Origin: Spirochaetota bacterium
Lineage (GTDB): Bacteria > Spirochaetota > Spirochaetia > SZUA-6
Length of the DNA: 35,358 nt
Direction of reading: 5' to 3'
NCBI GenBank assembly: GCA_013151965.1
Contig: JAADHF010000069.1
Location: forward strand, 1 to 35,358
The translations under genes and the position numbers were made by a program. Every line of letters begins with the position of its first letter. Position 1 is the first letter of the stretch. The notes under the pieces are model-generated. The model did not search any database. It was not told where the DNA came from and worked only from the letters and a program-made list of their open reading frames with translations. This document shows positions 8,002 through 15,580 of the stretch, piece by piece.

Positions 8002-9363
8002 ATGAAAAAAAATATCTATGGTGAACTCGAATTGATCTTTCGGGCAGGTGTAAAAAGGGTAGACCCCGCCCTGATGCTCGCCGGCCATATTTTTTTAGTA
8101 AAGAACAGGCTTATAGTAAAAACGGAGAGTGCGGAGAAAGAAATCGACCTGGAAAAGTACAATTCCATTATCGTTCTCGGTACCGGCAAGGCGACGGCAA
8201 AAATGGCAATGGCGCTGGAAAATCTTATGGAAGACAGAATTTCCGGCGGTCTTATCTCCGTTAAAAAAGGATACACGGAAAATTTGAGAAAGGTAAAAAT
8301 AATAGAGGCGGGTCATCCTGTTCCGAACAGAGCAAGTGCAGAGGCAGGGAAGGCAATTGCGGAACTCTGCAGAAACGGGGATGAGAAGACTCTTTTTATT
8401 AACCTGATTTCAGGCGGAGGTTCTGCACTGTTAAGCTGCCCATTCGAGTACGGATCCGTACGGATACAGCTTAAGGATAAACAGAAGACAACCGAGCTTC
8501 TGCTTGCATCGGGAGCATCCATCGATGAAATGAACTGCATACGAAAACATATCTCCGGCATAAAGGGCGGAAGAATGGCGGAGATGATGCATCCTGCGGA
8601 TTCGATAAATCTTATTCTCTCCGATGTTGTGGGTGACAGGCTCGATTCGATAGCTTCCGGCCTGACCGCAGGAGATGAGACTACGTATAAAGACACGGTT
8701 AAGATAGTTGAAAAGTATGGGCTTAAAGATAAAATCCCCAAAGTAGTGTACGACATTCTATGCAAAGGTGCTGCCGGCATGGTCCCGGAAACTCCAAAAC
8801 CCGGAGACCCAGTCTTCGACCATGTCAGCAATATTCTTATAGGCACCAATTTAACGGCACTTCTGGCTGCAGCGGAGAAGGCCCGTAATCTCGGGTATAA
8901 TACCGTAATACTTTCGTCGCGCATTACAGGTGATGTCAGGGATGCGGCAGCCGTTCTGCTTGGAATAGGACAGGATATAGAGAAGCACGATCTTTTAGCG
9001 GATAAGCCCGCCTGCATAATCGGGGGGGGAGAAACGACGGTAGTGCTGAAAGGCAGCGGACTCGGCGGACGGAACCAGGAAATGGCGCTTCATTTTCTTA
9101 AAGGTATTTCCGTAAATCAAAAAGATTCATCGTCGATCTATTTTTTGTCTGCGGGAACAGACGGGAATGACGGGCCCACGGATGCTGCCGGTGCTTTTGC
9201 TTCGCTGGAAATTCTAAAAGAGGCGCAAAAAGCCGGACTCGATCCGGATATCTACCTCGAAGATAATGACTCGTATAATTTTTTTAACGGGCTTAAAAGA
9301 TTGCTGAAAACAGGCCCCACAAATACAAATGTTTGTGATATGCAGGTTATGATCGTTATGTAA
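8002..9363 (+). CDS. Glycerate 2-kinase, MOFRL family
   Basis: A 453-residue cytoplasmic kinase that phosphorylates D-glycerate, most likely to 2-phosphoglycerate, feeding serine, glycine or sugar-acid breakdown products into glycolysis. The N-terminal glycerate kinase domain has VLGTGKATAKMA, EAGHPVPNRAS and NLISGGGSALLS; the C-terminal MOFRL domain has GGGETTVVLKGSGLGGRNQEMAL followed by SAGTDGNDGPTDAAGA. Length and motifs are normal for the type II glycerate kinase family (GckA/TtuD). The start is well supported by GGGAGG at 7990. An eight-G run (9022-9029) lies in the GGGE codons. It is monocistronic, with an inverted repeat over its -10 and a likely terminator downstream. Confidence 0.9.
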   Translation: MKKNIYGELELIFRAGVKRVDPALMLAGHIFLVKNRLIVKTESAEKEIDLEKYNSIIVLGTGKATAKMAMALENLMEDRISGGLISVKKGYTENLRKVKIIEAGHPVPNRASAEAGKAIAELCRNGDEKTLFINLISGGGSALLSCPFEYGSVRIQLKDKQKTTELLLASGASIDEMNCIRKHISGIKGGRMAEMMHPADSINLILSDVVGDRLDSIASGLTAGDETTYKDTVKIVEKYGLKDKIPKVVYDILCKGAAGMVPETPKPGDPVFDHVSNILIGTNLTALLAAAEKARNLGYNTVILSSRITGDVRDAAAVLLGIGQDIEKHDLLADKPACIIGGGETTVVLKGSGLGGRNQEMALHFLKGISVNQKDSSSIYFLSAGTDGNDGPTDAAGAFASLEILKEAQKAGLDPDIYLEDNDSYNFFNGLKRLLKTGPTNTNVCDMQVMIVM

Positions 9364-9426
9364 ACAGCACGGCCGGTCTTATCTTTATAAAGGGTTACGG
9401 CAATCCTGTTTTTTTATTGTTTTTTC
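9363..9426 (+). terminator. Probable intrinsic terminator of the glycerate kinase gene
   Basis: AACAG (9363-9367) pairs with CTGTT (9406-9410), and GCCG (9372-9375) with CGGC (9398-9401), with CTTTATAAAG as an inner palindrome. The stem is followed by a long T-rich tract, most of 9409-9426. It lies between convergent genes, and the T-tract overlaps the end of plsY. Confidence 0.5.
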
Positions 9427-10070
9427 GATGAGAACAGTTTACGGAATATCATCAAATTGTCGAAGCGGTTTTCCGTGCCATCGATAAGTCTCCTGATATT
9501 GCTTCTGTGGGTGAAAATAATAAGGCTGCCGAGTATAACGGAAAAAATAACAAGGCTTATATGTACGGTATCTGTAATAGCATACTGAACAAGCAGGCCT
9601 GCAGGAAAGACTACGGCGCCGGCTATGGAGCCCAGAGACACGATTCCCGTTGTTAAAAGAATCAGCAGAAAAACAAGAACCGCAATACAGAGGGGTACCG
9701 GTGCAAGTACGGAGAGCATGCCTACAGCGGTCCCCACTCCCTTTCCGCCCCGGAACCCTGCAAAAACAGTCCAGATATGTCCGGTTACTGCGGAACTTCC
9801 TGCAATAAGCTGGACAAGGGTATATGGAAGGGGGATATTATTACCCAGCCTGGCGATAAACAGAGCTGCAATTACTCCCTTGCCCACATCGAAAAGGGCA
9901 ACTGTAACTCCCGCTTTCCATCCGAAAACCCGGAAAGTGTTGGTGCCCCCGGCGTTGCCCGATCCGAATTTCCGTATATCTTTGTTAAAAAATATTTTTC
10001 CGACAACTATGCTTGTAGGGAAGGAACCGGCAAGATAACTCAGCAGAATCACAGGGATAAGTACCAGCAT
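9414..10070 (-). CDS. plsY: Acyl-phosphate:glycerol-3-phosphate acyltransferase PlsY
   Basis: A 218-residue integral membrane enzyme that transfers an acyl group from acyl-phosphate to sn-glycerol 3-phosphate, forming lysophosphatidate in phospholipid synthesis. Motif 1 is SGNAGGTNTFR (family SGNxGATNxxR), motif 2 is GHIWTVFAGFRGGKGV (usually W-P-V-F, here W-T-V-F), and motif 3 is HRSNIRRLIDGTENRF. Five or so membrane segments and the length fit the family. The start has GGGAGG just upstream. It lies 29 bases after the fatty-acid kinase gene on the same strand, so the enzyme making acyl-phosphate and the one using it are probably cotranscribed. Confidence 0.95.
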   Translation of the reverse strand: MLVLIPVILLSYLAGSFPTSIVVGKIFFNKDIRKFGSGNAGGTNTFRVFGWKAGVTVALFDVGKGVIAALFIARLGNNIPLPYTLVQLIAGSSAVTGHIWTVFAGFRGGKGVGTAVGMLSVLAPVPLCIAVLVFLLILLTTGIVSLGSIAGAVVFPAGLLVQYAITDTVHISLVIFSVILGSLIIFTHRSNIRRLIDGTENRFDNLMIFRKLFSSKKQ

Positions 10071-10099
10071 GAAGCCTCCCGTTATAGGTTATAGGGTTT

Positions 10100-11905
10100 C
10101 TATGGAATAATAAATGCGGCGGCAATACTTCCGATGCCTACGTGAACCGCAAGCGCCGGAGAAACTTCGGTAATAAACAGCTCTCCTGCTAAAGTAAAAT
10201 TGTCCTCTACTTTCCGTTTAAGCCATGCTGCCTTCTCCGGAGCATTTATGTGTGCAATAGCAATATCGACAGGGCTTTTTTCAGGTATTTCTTTCTGCAT
10301 GATCTTTACGATTTTCTTTTTTCCGGCAGCTTTGCCGAAAACGATTCCTGTTTTTTCCGCATTCCCTTCCGAATCTATTGTTATAAGAGGTTTAAGGTTA
10401 AAAAGATTTGCGATAATCCCTTTCATTTTACTTACGCGGCCGCTTTTTATAAGACTGTCGAGAGTGGGAACCGCAGCATAAAGCCTTGTTCTGGGTATAA
10501 GTTTATTTAAAAGATCAGTAACTTCTTCTGCTGTTGCACCTTCGGCTATCGCTTCTCCTGCCCGTCTTGCGAGCAGGGCATATGCTACGGAGAGATTGCG
10601 TGAATTTATGATACTGATTCTGTCTCCGTAATTTAATGTCGAAGCTGTGCTTCTCGCGGAGTTTATGGTTCCGCTTAAAGCCTCGGAAAGTCCGAGGTAG
10701 ATAACATTCTCCCGGTGGCTTAAAAGGAATTCGAACTTTCGCTTAAAATCTCCCGGTGCAGGCTGCGAAGTGGAGAGGTTGGAATCCGGATATTCCTGCA
10801 TCAATCTGTAAAATTCGGCTGAAAGAAGTGCATCTTTATCCAGCCACGTTTTGTCGTTAAAGCGCAGTGTAACAGGCACCCTCTCTATCCCGAGTTTGCA
10901 CCTGACAGGGTCCGGAAGGTCGCATGTGGAGTCTATTAACAGAGCACAGTTTTTAAGAGCAGAATGAGATATTTCATACTGCAGAATCATATCGTCCACT
11001 TTTTCACTGAGCATAGAACCATACTTCCGCATAATTGACAGAACCTGCTGAGGATAATCGGTGTGTATGTGTACCTTCGTTTTTCTGATTGAACCTGCGA
11101 CTATAATCGAATCACCGTATGGTTCCAATTCTTTTCGAAGCTTAAGCTGGTCTATATTTTCTCCCGTTACCATACTTTCGGTACAGAATCTGTATGCGAT
11201 TTTACCTTCTGATTCTGCAGGATGATCGTACGGCTGATCAGGTACATCTTCTTCGGTGTAGCTGCCGATTTCCTTGATTGTACCGTGTGTAATGAAATGA
11301 CATATTCCTTCCAGTATGTTTATAATTCCCAATGCCCCCGCATCGACGACTCCGGCTTTTTTCATTTCCGGCAGAATGTTTTTTGTCTTTATAAGGGATT
11401 GTTTCGCTTCTTTTAACGCTTCATCCATCAGGAGTTTAAAATCCTCGGTTTTTAAAGATGCCCTGTTTACCGCATTTGCCCAGTCTTTTAAGACCGTCAG
11501 AATGGTTCCCTCTTTGGGCTGTGAAAGCGCTTTATATGCCTGCCCGGCTGCATTTTTTACCGCTATTCCGAATGCTTTTGTCGAAACCCGAATATCATCC
11601 CTCAGCCCTTCCGAAAAACCGTATAAGAATTGAGCGAGAATTACACCGCTGTTTCCCCTTGCGCCTGTCAGAGCGGAATCTGCTGCTGTCCGTGCTGTAG
11701 TATGGAGCGGCTGGGAACTTATCCCTTTAAAATTCCGGACAATATTCTGCATTGTCGCCGCCATATTGCTGCCTGTATCGCCGTCGGCAACAGGGAAAAC
11801 GTTAATCCTGTTCAGATAATTTTTATTGGAAATTAGTTTTTGCGCCCCGATAATAAATGCATGTTTTAACCTTCTTCCGTTTAAATAACGAATATGCATA
11901 CTCAC
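10100..11905 (-). CDS. Fatty acid kinase FakA fused to a DegV/FakB fatty-acid-binding domain
   Basis: A 601-residue cytoplasmic two-part protein predicted to bind free fatty acid and phosphorylate it to acyl-phosphate. Residues 1-205 are the Dak2/DhaL-type ATP-binding kinase domain, with the metal-binding motif VADGDTGSN at 39-47 and GARGNSGVILAQ. Residues about 230-315 match the FakA middle domain, with Cys241 and the His279-x-His281 pair. From residue 321 a full DegV domain begins (ALLIDSTCDLP), with TSQPAPGDF, LSEALSGTINSA and the terminal VHVGIGSI containing His588. In Staphylococcus FakA and FakB are separate and FakA has its own C-terminal domain; here DegV takes that place. The start is GTG at 11905 or, more likely given the promoter position, ATG at 11899. 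Confidence 0.88.
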   Translation of the reverse strand: MSMHIRYLNGRRLKHAFIIGAQKLISNKNYLNRINVFPVADGDTGSNMAATMQNIVRNFKGISSQPLHTTARTAADSALTGARGNSGVILAQFLYGFSEGLRDDIRVSTKAFGIAVKNAAGQAYKALSQPKEGTILTVLKDWANAVNRASLKTEDFKLLMDEALKEAKQSLIKTKNILPEMKKAGVVDAGALGIINILEGICHFITHGTIKEIGSYTEEDVPDQPYDHPAESEGKIAYRFCTESMVTGENIDQLKLRKELEPYGDSIIVAGSIRKTKVHIHTDYPQQVLSIMRKYGSMLSEKVDDMILQYEISHSALKNCALLIDSTCDLPDPVRCKLGIERVPVTLRFNDKTWLDKDALLSAEFYRLMQEYPDSNLSTSQPAPGDFKRKFEFLLSHRENVIYLGLSEALSGTINSARSTASTLNYGDRISIINSRNLSVAYALLARRAGEAIAEGATAEEVTDLLNKLIPRTRLYAAVPTLDSLIKSGRVSKMKGIIANLFNLKPLITIDSEGNAEKTGIVFGKAAGKKKIVKIMQKEIPEKSPVDIAIAHINAPEKAAWLKRKVEDNFTLAGELFITEVSPALAVHVGIGSIAAAFIIP

Positions 11906-11908
11906 TAA

Positions 11909-11937
11909 ATGCTACCTGTTAATAATGCAGCTGTCAA
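11909..11937 (-). promoter_or_regulatory. Promoter of the fakAB-plsY operon
   Basis: On the minus strand TTGACA (11937-11932) and TAGCAT (11914-11909) are 17 bases apart. The predicted transcription start near 11902 lies about 3 bases before ATG 11899, so the mRNA should be leaderless or nearly so, and GTG 11905 would lie upstream of the start. Confidence 0.5.
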
Positions 11938-11952
11938 GTAGTATACGGAAGG

Positions 11953-12891
11953 CTACTTTTCTTCCCTTGCATAGGGGACGCCAAGTTCTCCCGGTGTGCC
12001 GATATGTCTGGTCCGGACGATAATGGTAGCTGCAATTACCACGAGAAGGGTTAAGAGGTACGGCTGCATGTTAAGCAGGGATGACGGAATCGTTGTACCT
12101 GCCGCCTGAAGCTGGAACTGAAGAGAGTCTATCCCTCCGAAAATAAAAGCGCCGATTATCGCATATAAAGGGTTCCACATCGCGAAGATGACAAGTGCCA
12201 CTGCAATCCAACCCCTTCCTGCCGTTATGCCGTCGAGCCAGAAAGGAGCATATACCAGGGTAAGATACGCACCGCCCGCTCCTGCTAAAAGCCCTCCGAA
12301 AAAAGTCCAGAAATAACGGGTTGCATTTACCCCGACGCCCATGGCATCCGCAGCCCTTGCATTTTCTCCGACTGCCCGCAGATGAATACCGGTTTTTGTT
12401 TTAAAAAGTATAAACCACATCAGAAGTACCAGTACATACGAAAAATATACAAAGAAATCCTGGTTAAAGAGAATCGGTCCTATAAAGGGAATATTGGAAA
12501 GCCCTGGAACCGGAACAGGATTAACGGGAATGGTAAATTTTTTATTAATCCAGTCCTGCCCGAAAAAGTTTGTTATTCCAAGACCGAAGATAGTAAGTGC
12601 AAGTCCGCTTACTATCTGATTCCCCCGCAGAGTTATAGATATGAAAGCATGAATCATGGAAGCTGCGCCCCCGGCAAGCATTCCGACAAGAAATCCCAGG
12701 TAAGGGCTCTGAGTAATATTGCCTGCTATAAAGCCGAATAGTGCGCCTATGACCATCATACCTTCTATTCCAAGGTTCAGTATTCCCGAACGCTCCGCAA
12801 ATATTTCTCCCAGCGTCGGCAGGAGAAGGATCGTACCCGAACGAATGGCAGAGGCAGATAATGTTATAAAGATAGATGACTGTTCCGTTAT
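11953..12891 (-). CDS. Nucleoside-type ABC transporter permease, second subunit, apparent AUA start
   Basis: A 312-residue inner-membrane permease of the BmpA-linked nucleoside/purine importer (NupQ/YufQ type). The family N-terminus is fully present only if translation begins upstream of the first ATG (12759): the 44 preceding codons are open and encode LPTLGEIFAERSGILNLGIE, the strongly conserved start region. No ATG, GTG or TTG occurs in those codons. The best candidate is ATA at 12891, 5 bases after GGGAGG (12902-12897) and overlapping the upstream TAA stop. About eight to nine membrane segments follow, including MGVGVNATRYFWTFFGGLLAGAGGAYL. It forms a heterodimeric channel with the preceding permease. 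If AUA is not used, the product would lack its first helix. Confidence 0.88.
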   Translation of the reverse strand: MTEQSSIFITLSASAIRSGTILLLPTLGEIFAERSGILNLGIEGMMVIGALFGFIAGNITQSPYLGFLVGMLAGGAASMIHAFISITLRGNQIVSGLALTIFGLGITNFFGQDWINKKFTIPVNPVPVPGLSNIPFIGPILFNQDFFVYFSYVLVLLMWFILFKTKTGIHLRAVGENARAADAMGVGVNATRYFWTFFGGLLAGAGGAYLTLVYAPFWLDGITAGRGWIAVALVIFAMWNPLYAIIGAFIFGGIDSLQFQLQAAGTTIPSSLLNMQPYLLTLLVVIAATIIVRTRHIGTPGELGVPYAREEK

Positions 12892-13949
12892 TTTTTCCTC
12901 CCGAAATCTATTTTGTAGGTTTTAAATATTTCTCCTCCGAGCAGTGCAAAGAGAATCGAACTTTCTATTACTCCCACAATGCCGAAAGGGACATGCATGA
13001 TCATTTGAATTTGATAGCCTCCGGCTTCGATGCCGCCTAAGAGTACGGAAACGAGTAGTACTGCAATCGGATTAAGAGAGGCGAGCCATGCCACAATTAT
13101 TGCAGTGTAACCGTAGTTGGGATTTATCTGAATCTGAAGAAGATGTATAACACCGGAAACCTGGGCCATCCCTGCAAGTCCGGCCAGTCCTCCGCTTAGC
13201 GCCATTGCTATCATTGTATTTTTAAAGATGTTTATTCCTGCGTATCTTGCCGCTGTACTGTTTTCCCCGATTACCCTGTTTTCATAACCGAATTGTGTTC
13301 TGTTTATAATAATATAGATTATTATGACAACAACTATACCGAAGATAATTCCGAGGTGTACTCTTGTATGAGGGAATATTATGGGGAGCTGAGCATTTTT
13401 CGGAAACATCTTGGAAAGGGGGAATCCATGGCTTTTGGGATCTCTCCAAGGTCCGTACATAAAGTATTTCAGTATAAAAAGGGCAATGTAGTTAAGCAGG
13501 AGAGATGAGATAACTTCATTAACTTCCCAGACTAATTTTAGAACCGCGGGTATTAAAGCCCATAGAGCTCCGCCTATAATTCCGGCAAGACACATTACCG
13601 TAAGCAGAATCAGCGGAGAAGTGGCTGCCGATGAATTCAATGCAAAATAAGAACTGAAGACGGCTCCCATCAGGTACTGTCCGTAAGCTCCGATATTCCA
13701 GAATTTCATCTGAAAGACAAATATGAGTCCTGCAGAAATCAGAATAAGGGGTGTGGCTGAAACGATTGTTTCCGAAAGTGTATAACTGCTTCCGAACGCT
13801 CCGACTATAAGTGCCCGGTAAGCTGTAAAGGGATTAATGCCCTTAAGGGCAACGACAATACCTCCTGCTGTCAGGCCTATAATTATGGAAATAACAGGCG
13901 TTATAAATCTGGTCTGAGTTTCTATTGTTTCTCTCTTTGCAAGCCTCAG
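12888..13949 (-). CDS. Nucleoside-type ABC transporter permease, first subunit, apparent CUG start
   Basis: A 353-residue inner-membrane permease of the NupP/YufP type. The first ATG (13709, MKFWNIGAYGQYLMG) lies inside the family's conserved NIGAEGQ segment, so it cannot be the true start. The 80 codons upstream are open and encode a normal N-terminus, including LKGINPFTAYRALIVGAFG and SETIVSATPLILISAGLIF. The only well-placed start is CTG at 13949, 6 bases after GGGAGG (13961-13956); an in-frame TAG lies a few codons before it. About ten membrane segments. It follows the ATPase gene by 37 bases and overlaps the second permease at its stop. It should pair with that permease to form the transport channel. 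Confidence 0.88.
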   Translation of the reverse strand: MRLAKRETIETQTRFITPVISIIIGLTAGGIVVALKGINPFTAYRALIVGAFGSSYTLSETIVSATPLILISAGLIFVFQMKFWNIGAYGQYLMGAVFSSYFALNSSAATSPLILLTVMCLAGIIGGALWALIPAVLKLVWEVNEVISSLLLNYIALFILKYFMYGPWRDPKSHGFPLSKMFPKNAQLPIIFPHTRVHLGIIFGIVVVIIIYIIINRTQFGYENRVIGENSTAARYAGINIFKNTMIAMALSGGLAGLAGMAQVSGVIHLLQIQINPNYGYTAIIVAWLASLNPIAVLLVSVLLGGIEAGGYQIQMIMHVPFGIVGVIESSILFALLGGEIFKTYKIDFGRKK

Positions 13950-13986
13950 AGTTAACCTCCCGGTTAATGACTATTTTAAAACAGCT

Positions 13987-15507
13987 CTATGCTGTGGACT
14001 TATCCTTTAATCCCGCCATCAGCAGGCCGATTCTTTTTATTTCGGCATCTTCGATATTAACGATTCCAAGAATCTGTCCCTCATAAATAACTCCGATTCT
14101 GTCCGATATCATGAAGATTTCATCCAGATCCTCGGAGATCAGGAGTACGGCTACTCCGTTGTCCCTCTCTTTTAACAGTTCTTTCCTAATAAGCTCGGTT
14201 GCTCCGACATCGAGCCCTCTTGTGGGATGTACAACAACAAGGAGTTTAGGATTTTCGGATATTTCGCGTGCAAGTATAAGCTTCTGCATGTTGCCTCCGG
14301 AGAGCAGTTTTACAGGAGCTTCTTTCCTGGGCACCTTTATGTCGTATTTTTTTATTAATGCTTCCGTGTATTCAGCCGCTTCCCTGTAATTTATAAAATA
14401 ATTATTGGAAATAGGGGGCCTGTTATAACGGCGCAGTATGGCATTATCCATGGTAGATAGATTGGGGACGAGCCCCACTTTCAGCCTGTCCGGCGGAACG
14501 TAGTTCGTTCCCTGCCCGGTAATTTTTTTTGCGCTTGCATTTGTGACATTTATGTCTTCTATAAATATATTACCCGATGTCACCTTCCTGAGCCCTGTAA
14601 TTACCTGCGACAGTATTTTCTGGCCGTTTCCCGAAACCCCTGCAAGGCCGAAAATCTCTCCGCCGTACACATCGAATGTAACTCCGTTTAAAGCGGGCAG
14701 ACCCTTATCATCGAGAGCCCTTACATTTTCCGCACGGAGTATTTTCTTTTTTCTCTTAAGCGGTTTTCTCTTAAGACGGAACAGGATCTCTCTCCCGACC
14801 ATCATATTGGCCAGCTCTCCTTTGGAAGTTTCCGCCCTTTTTACGGTACCGATAACCTCGCCGTGCCTGAGAACCGTAATCCTGTCGGATATTTCCATTA
14901 CTTCGTTGAGTTTGTGGCTTATGAATATTATTGATTTCCCCTCGTGTATCATCTGCCTGTAGATATCAAAGGATGTCCTGACTTCCTGAGGAGTAAGAAC
15001 GGCAGTCGGTTCATCCAGGATAAGTATTCGTGCACCCTTAAAGAGTGTTTTAATAATTTCCACTCTCTGTTGTTCTCCGACAGAGAGCTGCCATATACGG
15101 GTATACGGATCGATGCCGAGACTGTATCTGTCGGAAATTGTTCTGATTTTACCTGCTACAGCCTTTTTATTAACGTAGAGTTTTTGTGATTTAAGTCCCA
15201 GAACTACATTTTCCAGAACAGTAAGCGTATCCACAAGCATAAAATGCTGATGAATCATTCCGATGCCCTTTGCCATGGCATCTGCCGGATTGTGAATATC
15301 CGCTCTTTTGCCGTCTATATAAATTTCACCGCCGTCGGGGCGGTAAATACCATCAAGGATATTCATAAGAGTTGTTTTGCCGGCGCCGTTTTCTCCCAGG
15401 AGGGTATGGATTTCGCCTCCGTGAAGCTCAAAATTAATGGCGTTATTAGCAGTAACTCCCGGGAACCTCTTTGTTATATTTTTTAAAGCGACAACTATAT
15501 CCGGCAT
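13987..15507 (-). CDS. Nucleoside-type ABC transporter ATP-binding protein (two ABC domains)
   Basis: A 506-residue cytoplasmic ATPase with tandem ABC domains, the form used by sugar and BmpA-type nucleoside importers. Domain 1: Walker A GENGAGKTT (38-46), signature LSVGE (141-145), Walker B ILILDEP with Glu166. Domain 2: Walker A-like GVSGNGQK (290-297), signature LSGGN (402-406), and VHPTRGLD (426-433) lacking the catalytic Glu. This degenerate second half is usual for the family, so one composite ATP site is active. The start ATG at 15507 has no clear ribosome binding site. It follows the binding-protein gene by 73 bases containing a hairpin. Confidence 0.93.
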   Translation of the reverse strand: MPDIVVALKNITKRFPGVTANNAINFELHGGEIHTLLGENGAGKTTLMNILDGIYRPDGGEIYIDGKRADIHNPADAMAKGIGMIHQHFMLVDTLTVLENVVLGLKSQKLYVNKKAVAGKIRTISDRYSLGIDPYTRIWQLSVGEQQRVEIIKTLFKGARILILDEPTAVLTPQEVRTSFDIYRQMIHEGKSIIFISHKLNEVMEISDRITVLRHGEVIGTVKRAETSKGELANMMVGREILFRLKRKPLKRKKKILRAENVRALDDKGLPALNGVTFDVYGGEIFGLAGVSGNGQKILSQVITGLRKVTSGNIFIEDINVTNASAKKITGQGTNYVPPDRLKVGLVPNLSTMDNAILRRYNRPPISNNYFINYREAAEYTEALIKKYDIKVPRKEAPVKLLSGGNMQKLILAREISENPKLLVVVHPTRGLDVGATELIRKELLKERDNGVAVLLISEDLDEIFMISDRIGVIYEGQILGIVNIEDAEIKRIGLLMAGLKDKSTA

Positions 15508-15520
15508 AGTGTATGGATTT

Positions 15521-15549
15521 AATAAAAGCCCCGGTGGGAATACACCGGG
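15521..15549 (-). terminator. Hairpin with T-tract between binding-protein and ATPase genes
   Basis: On the minus strand CCCGGTG (15549-15543) pairs perfectly with CACCGGG (15536-15530) around a 6-base loop, followed by GCTTTTATT. This is an intrinsic-terminator-like stem placed just after the binding-protein gene. It probably terminates part of the transcripts, or protects the 3' end, so that more binding protein than ATPase and permease is made. Confidence 0.65.
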
Positions 15550-15580
15550 ACTCTTACTTATTTTTCCTTATTTTTTTGTT

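Noticed and set aside
8313-9017. 234-codon minus-strand open frame opposite the glycerate kinase gene
   Set aside because: Ser/Pro/Arg-rich shadow of a gene with clear family motifs on the plus strand.
9625-10038. Plus-strand open frame opposite plsY
   Set aside because: Antisense to conserved PlsY motifs; composition typical of a shadow frame.
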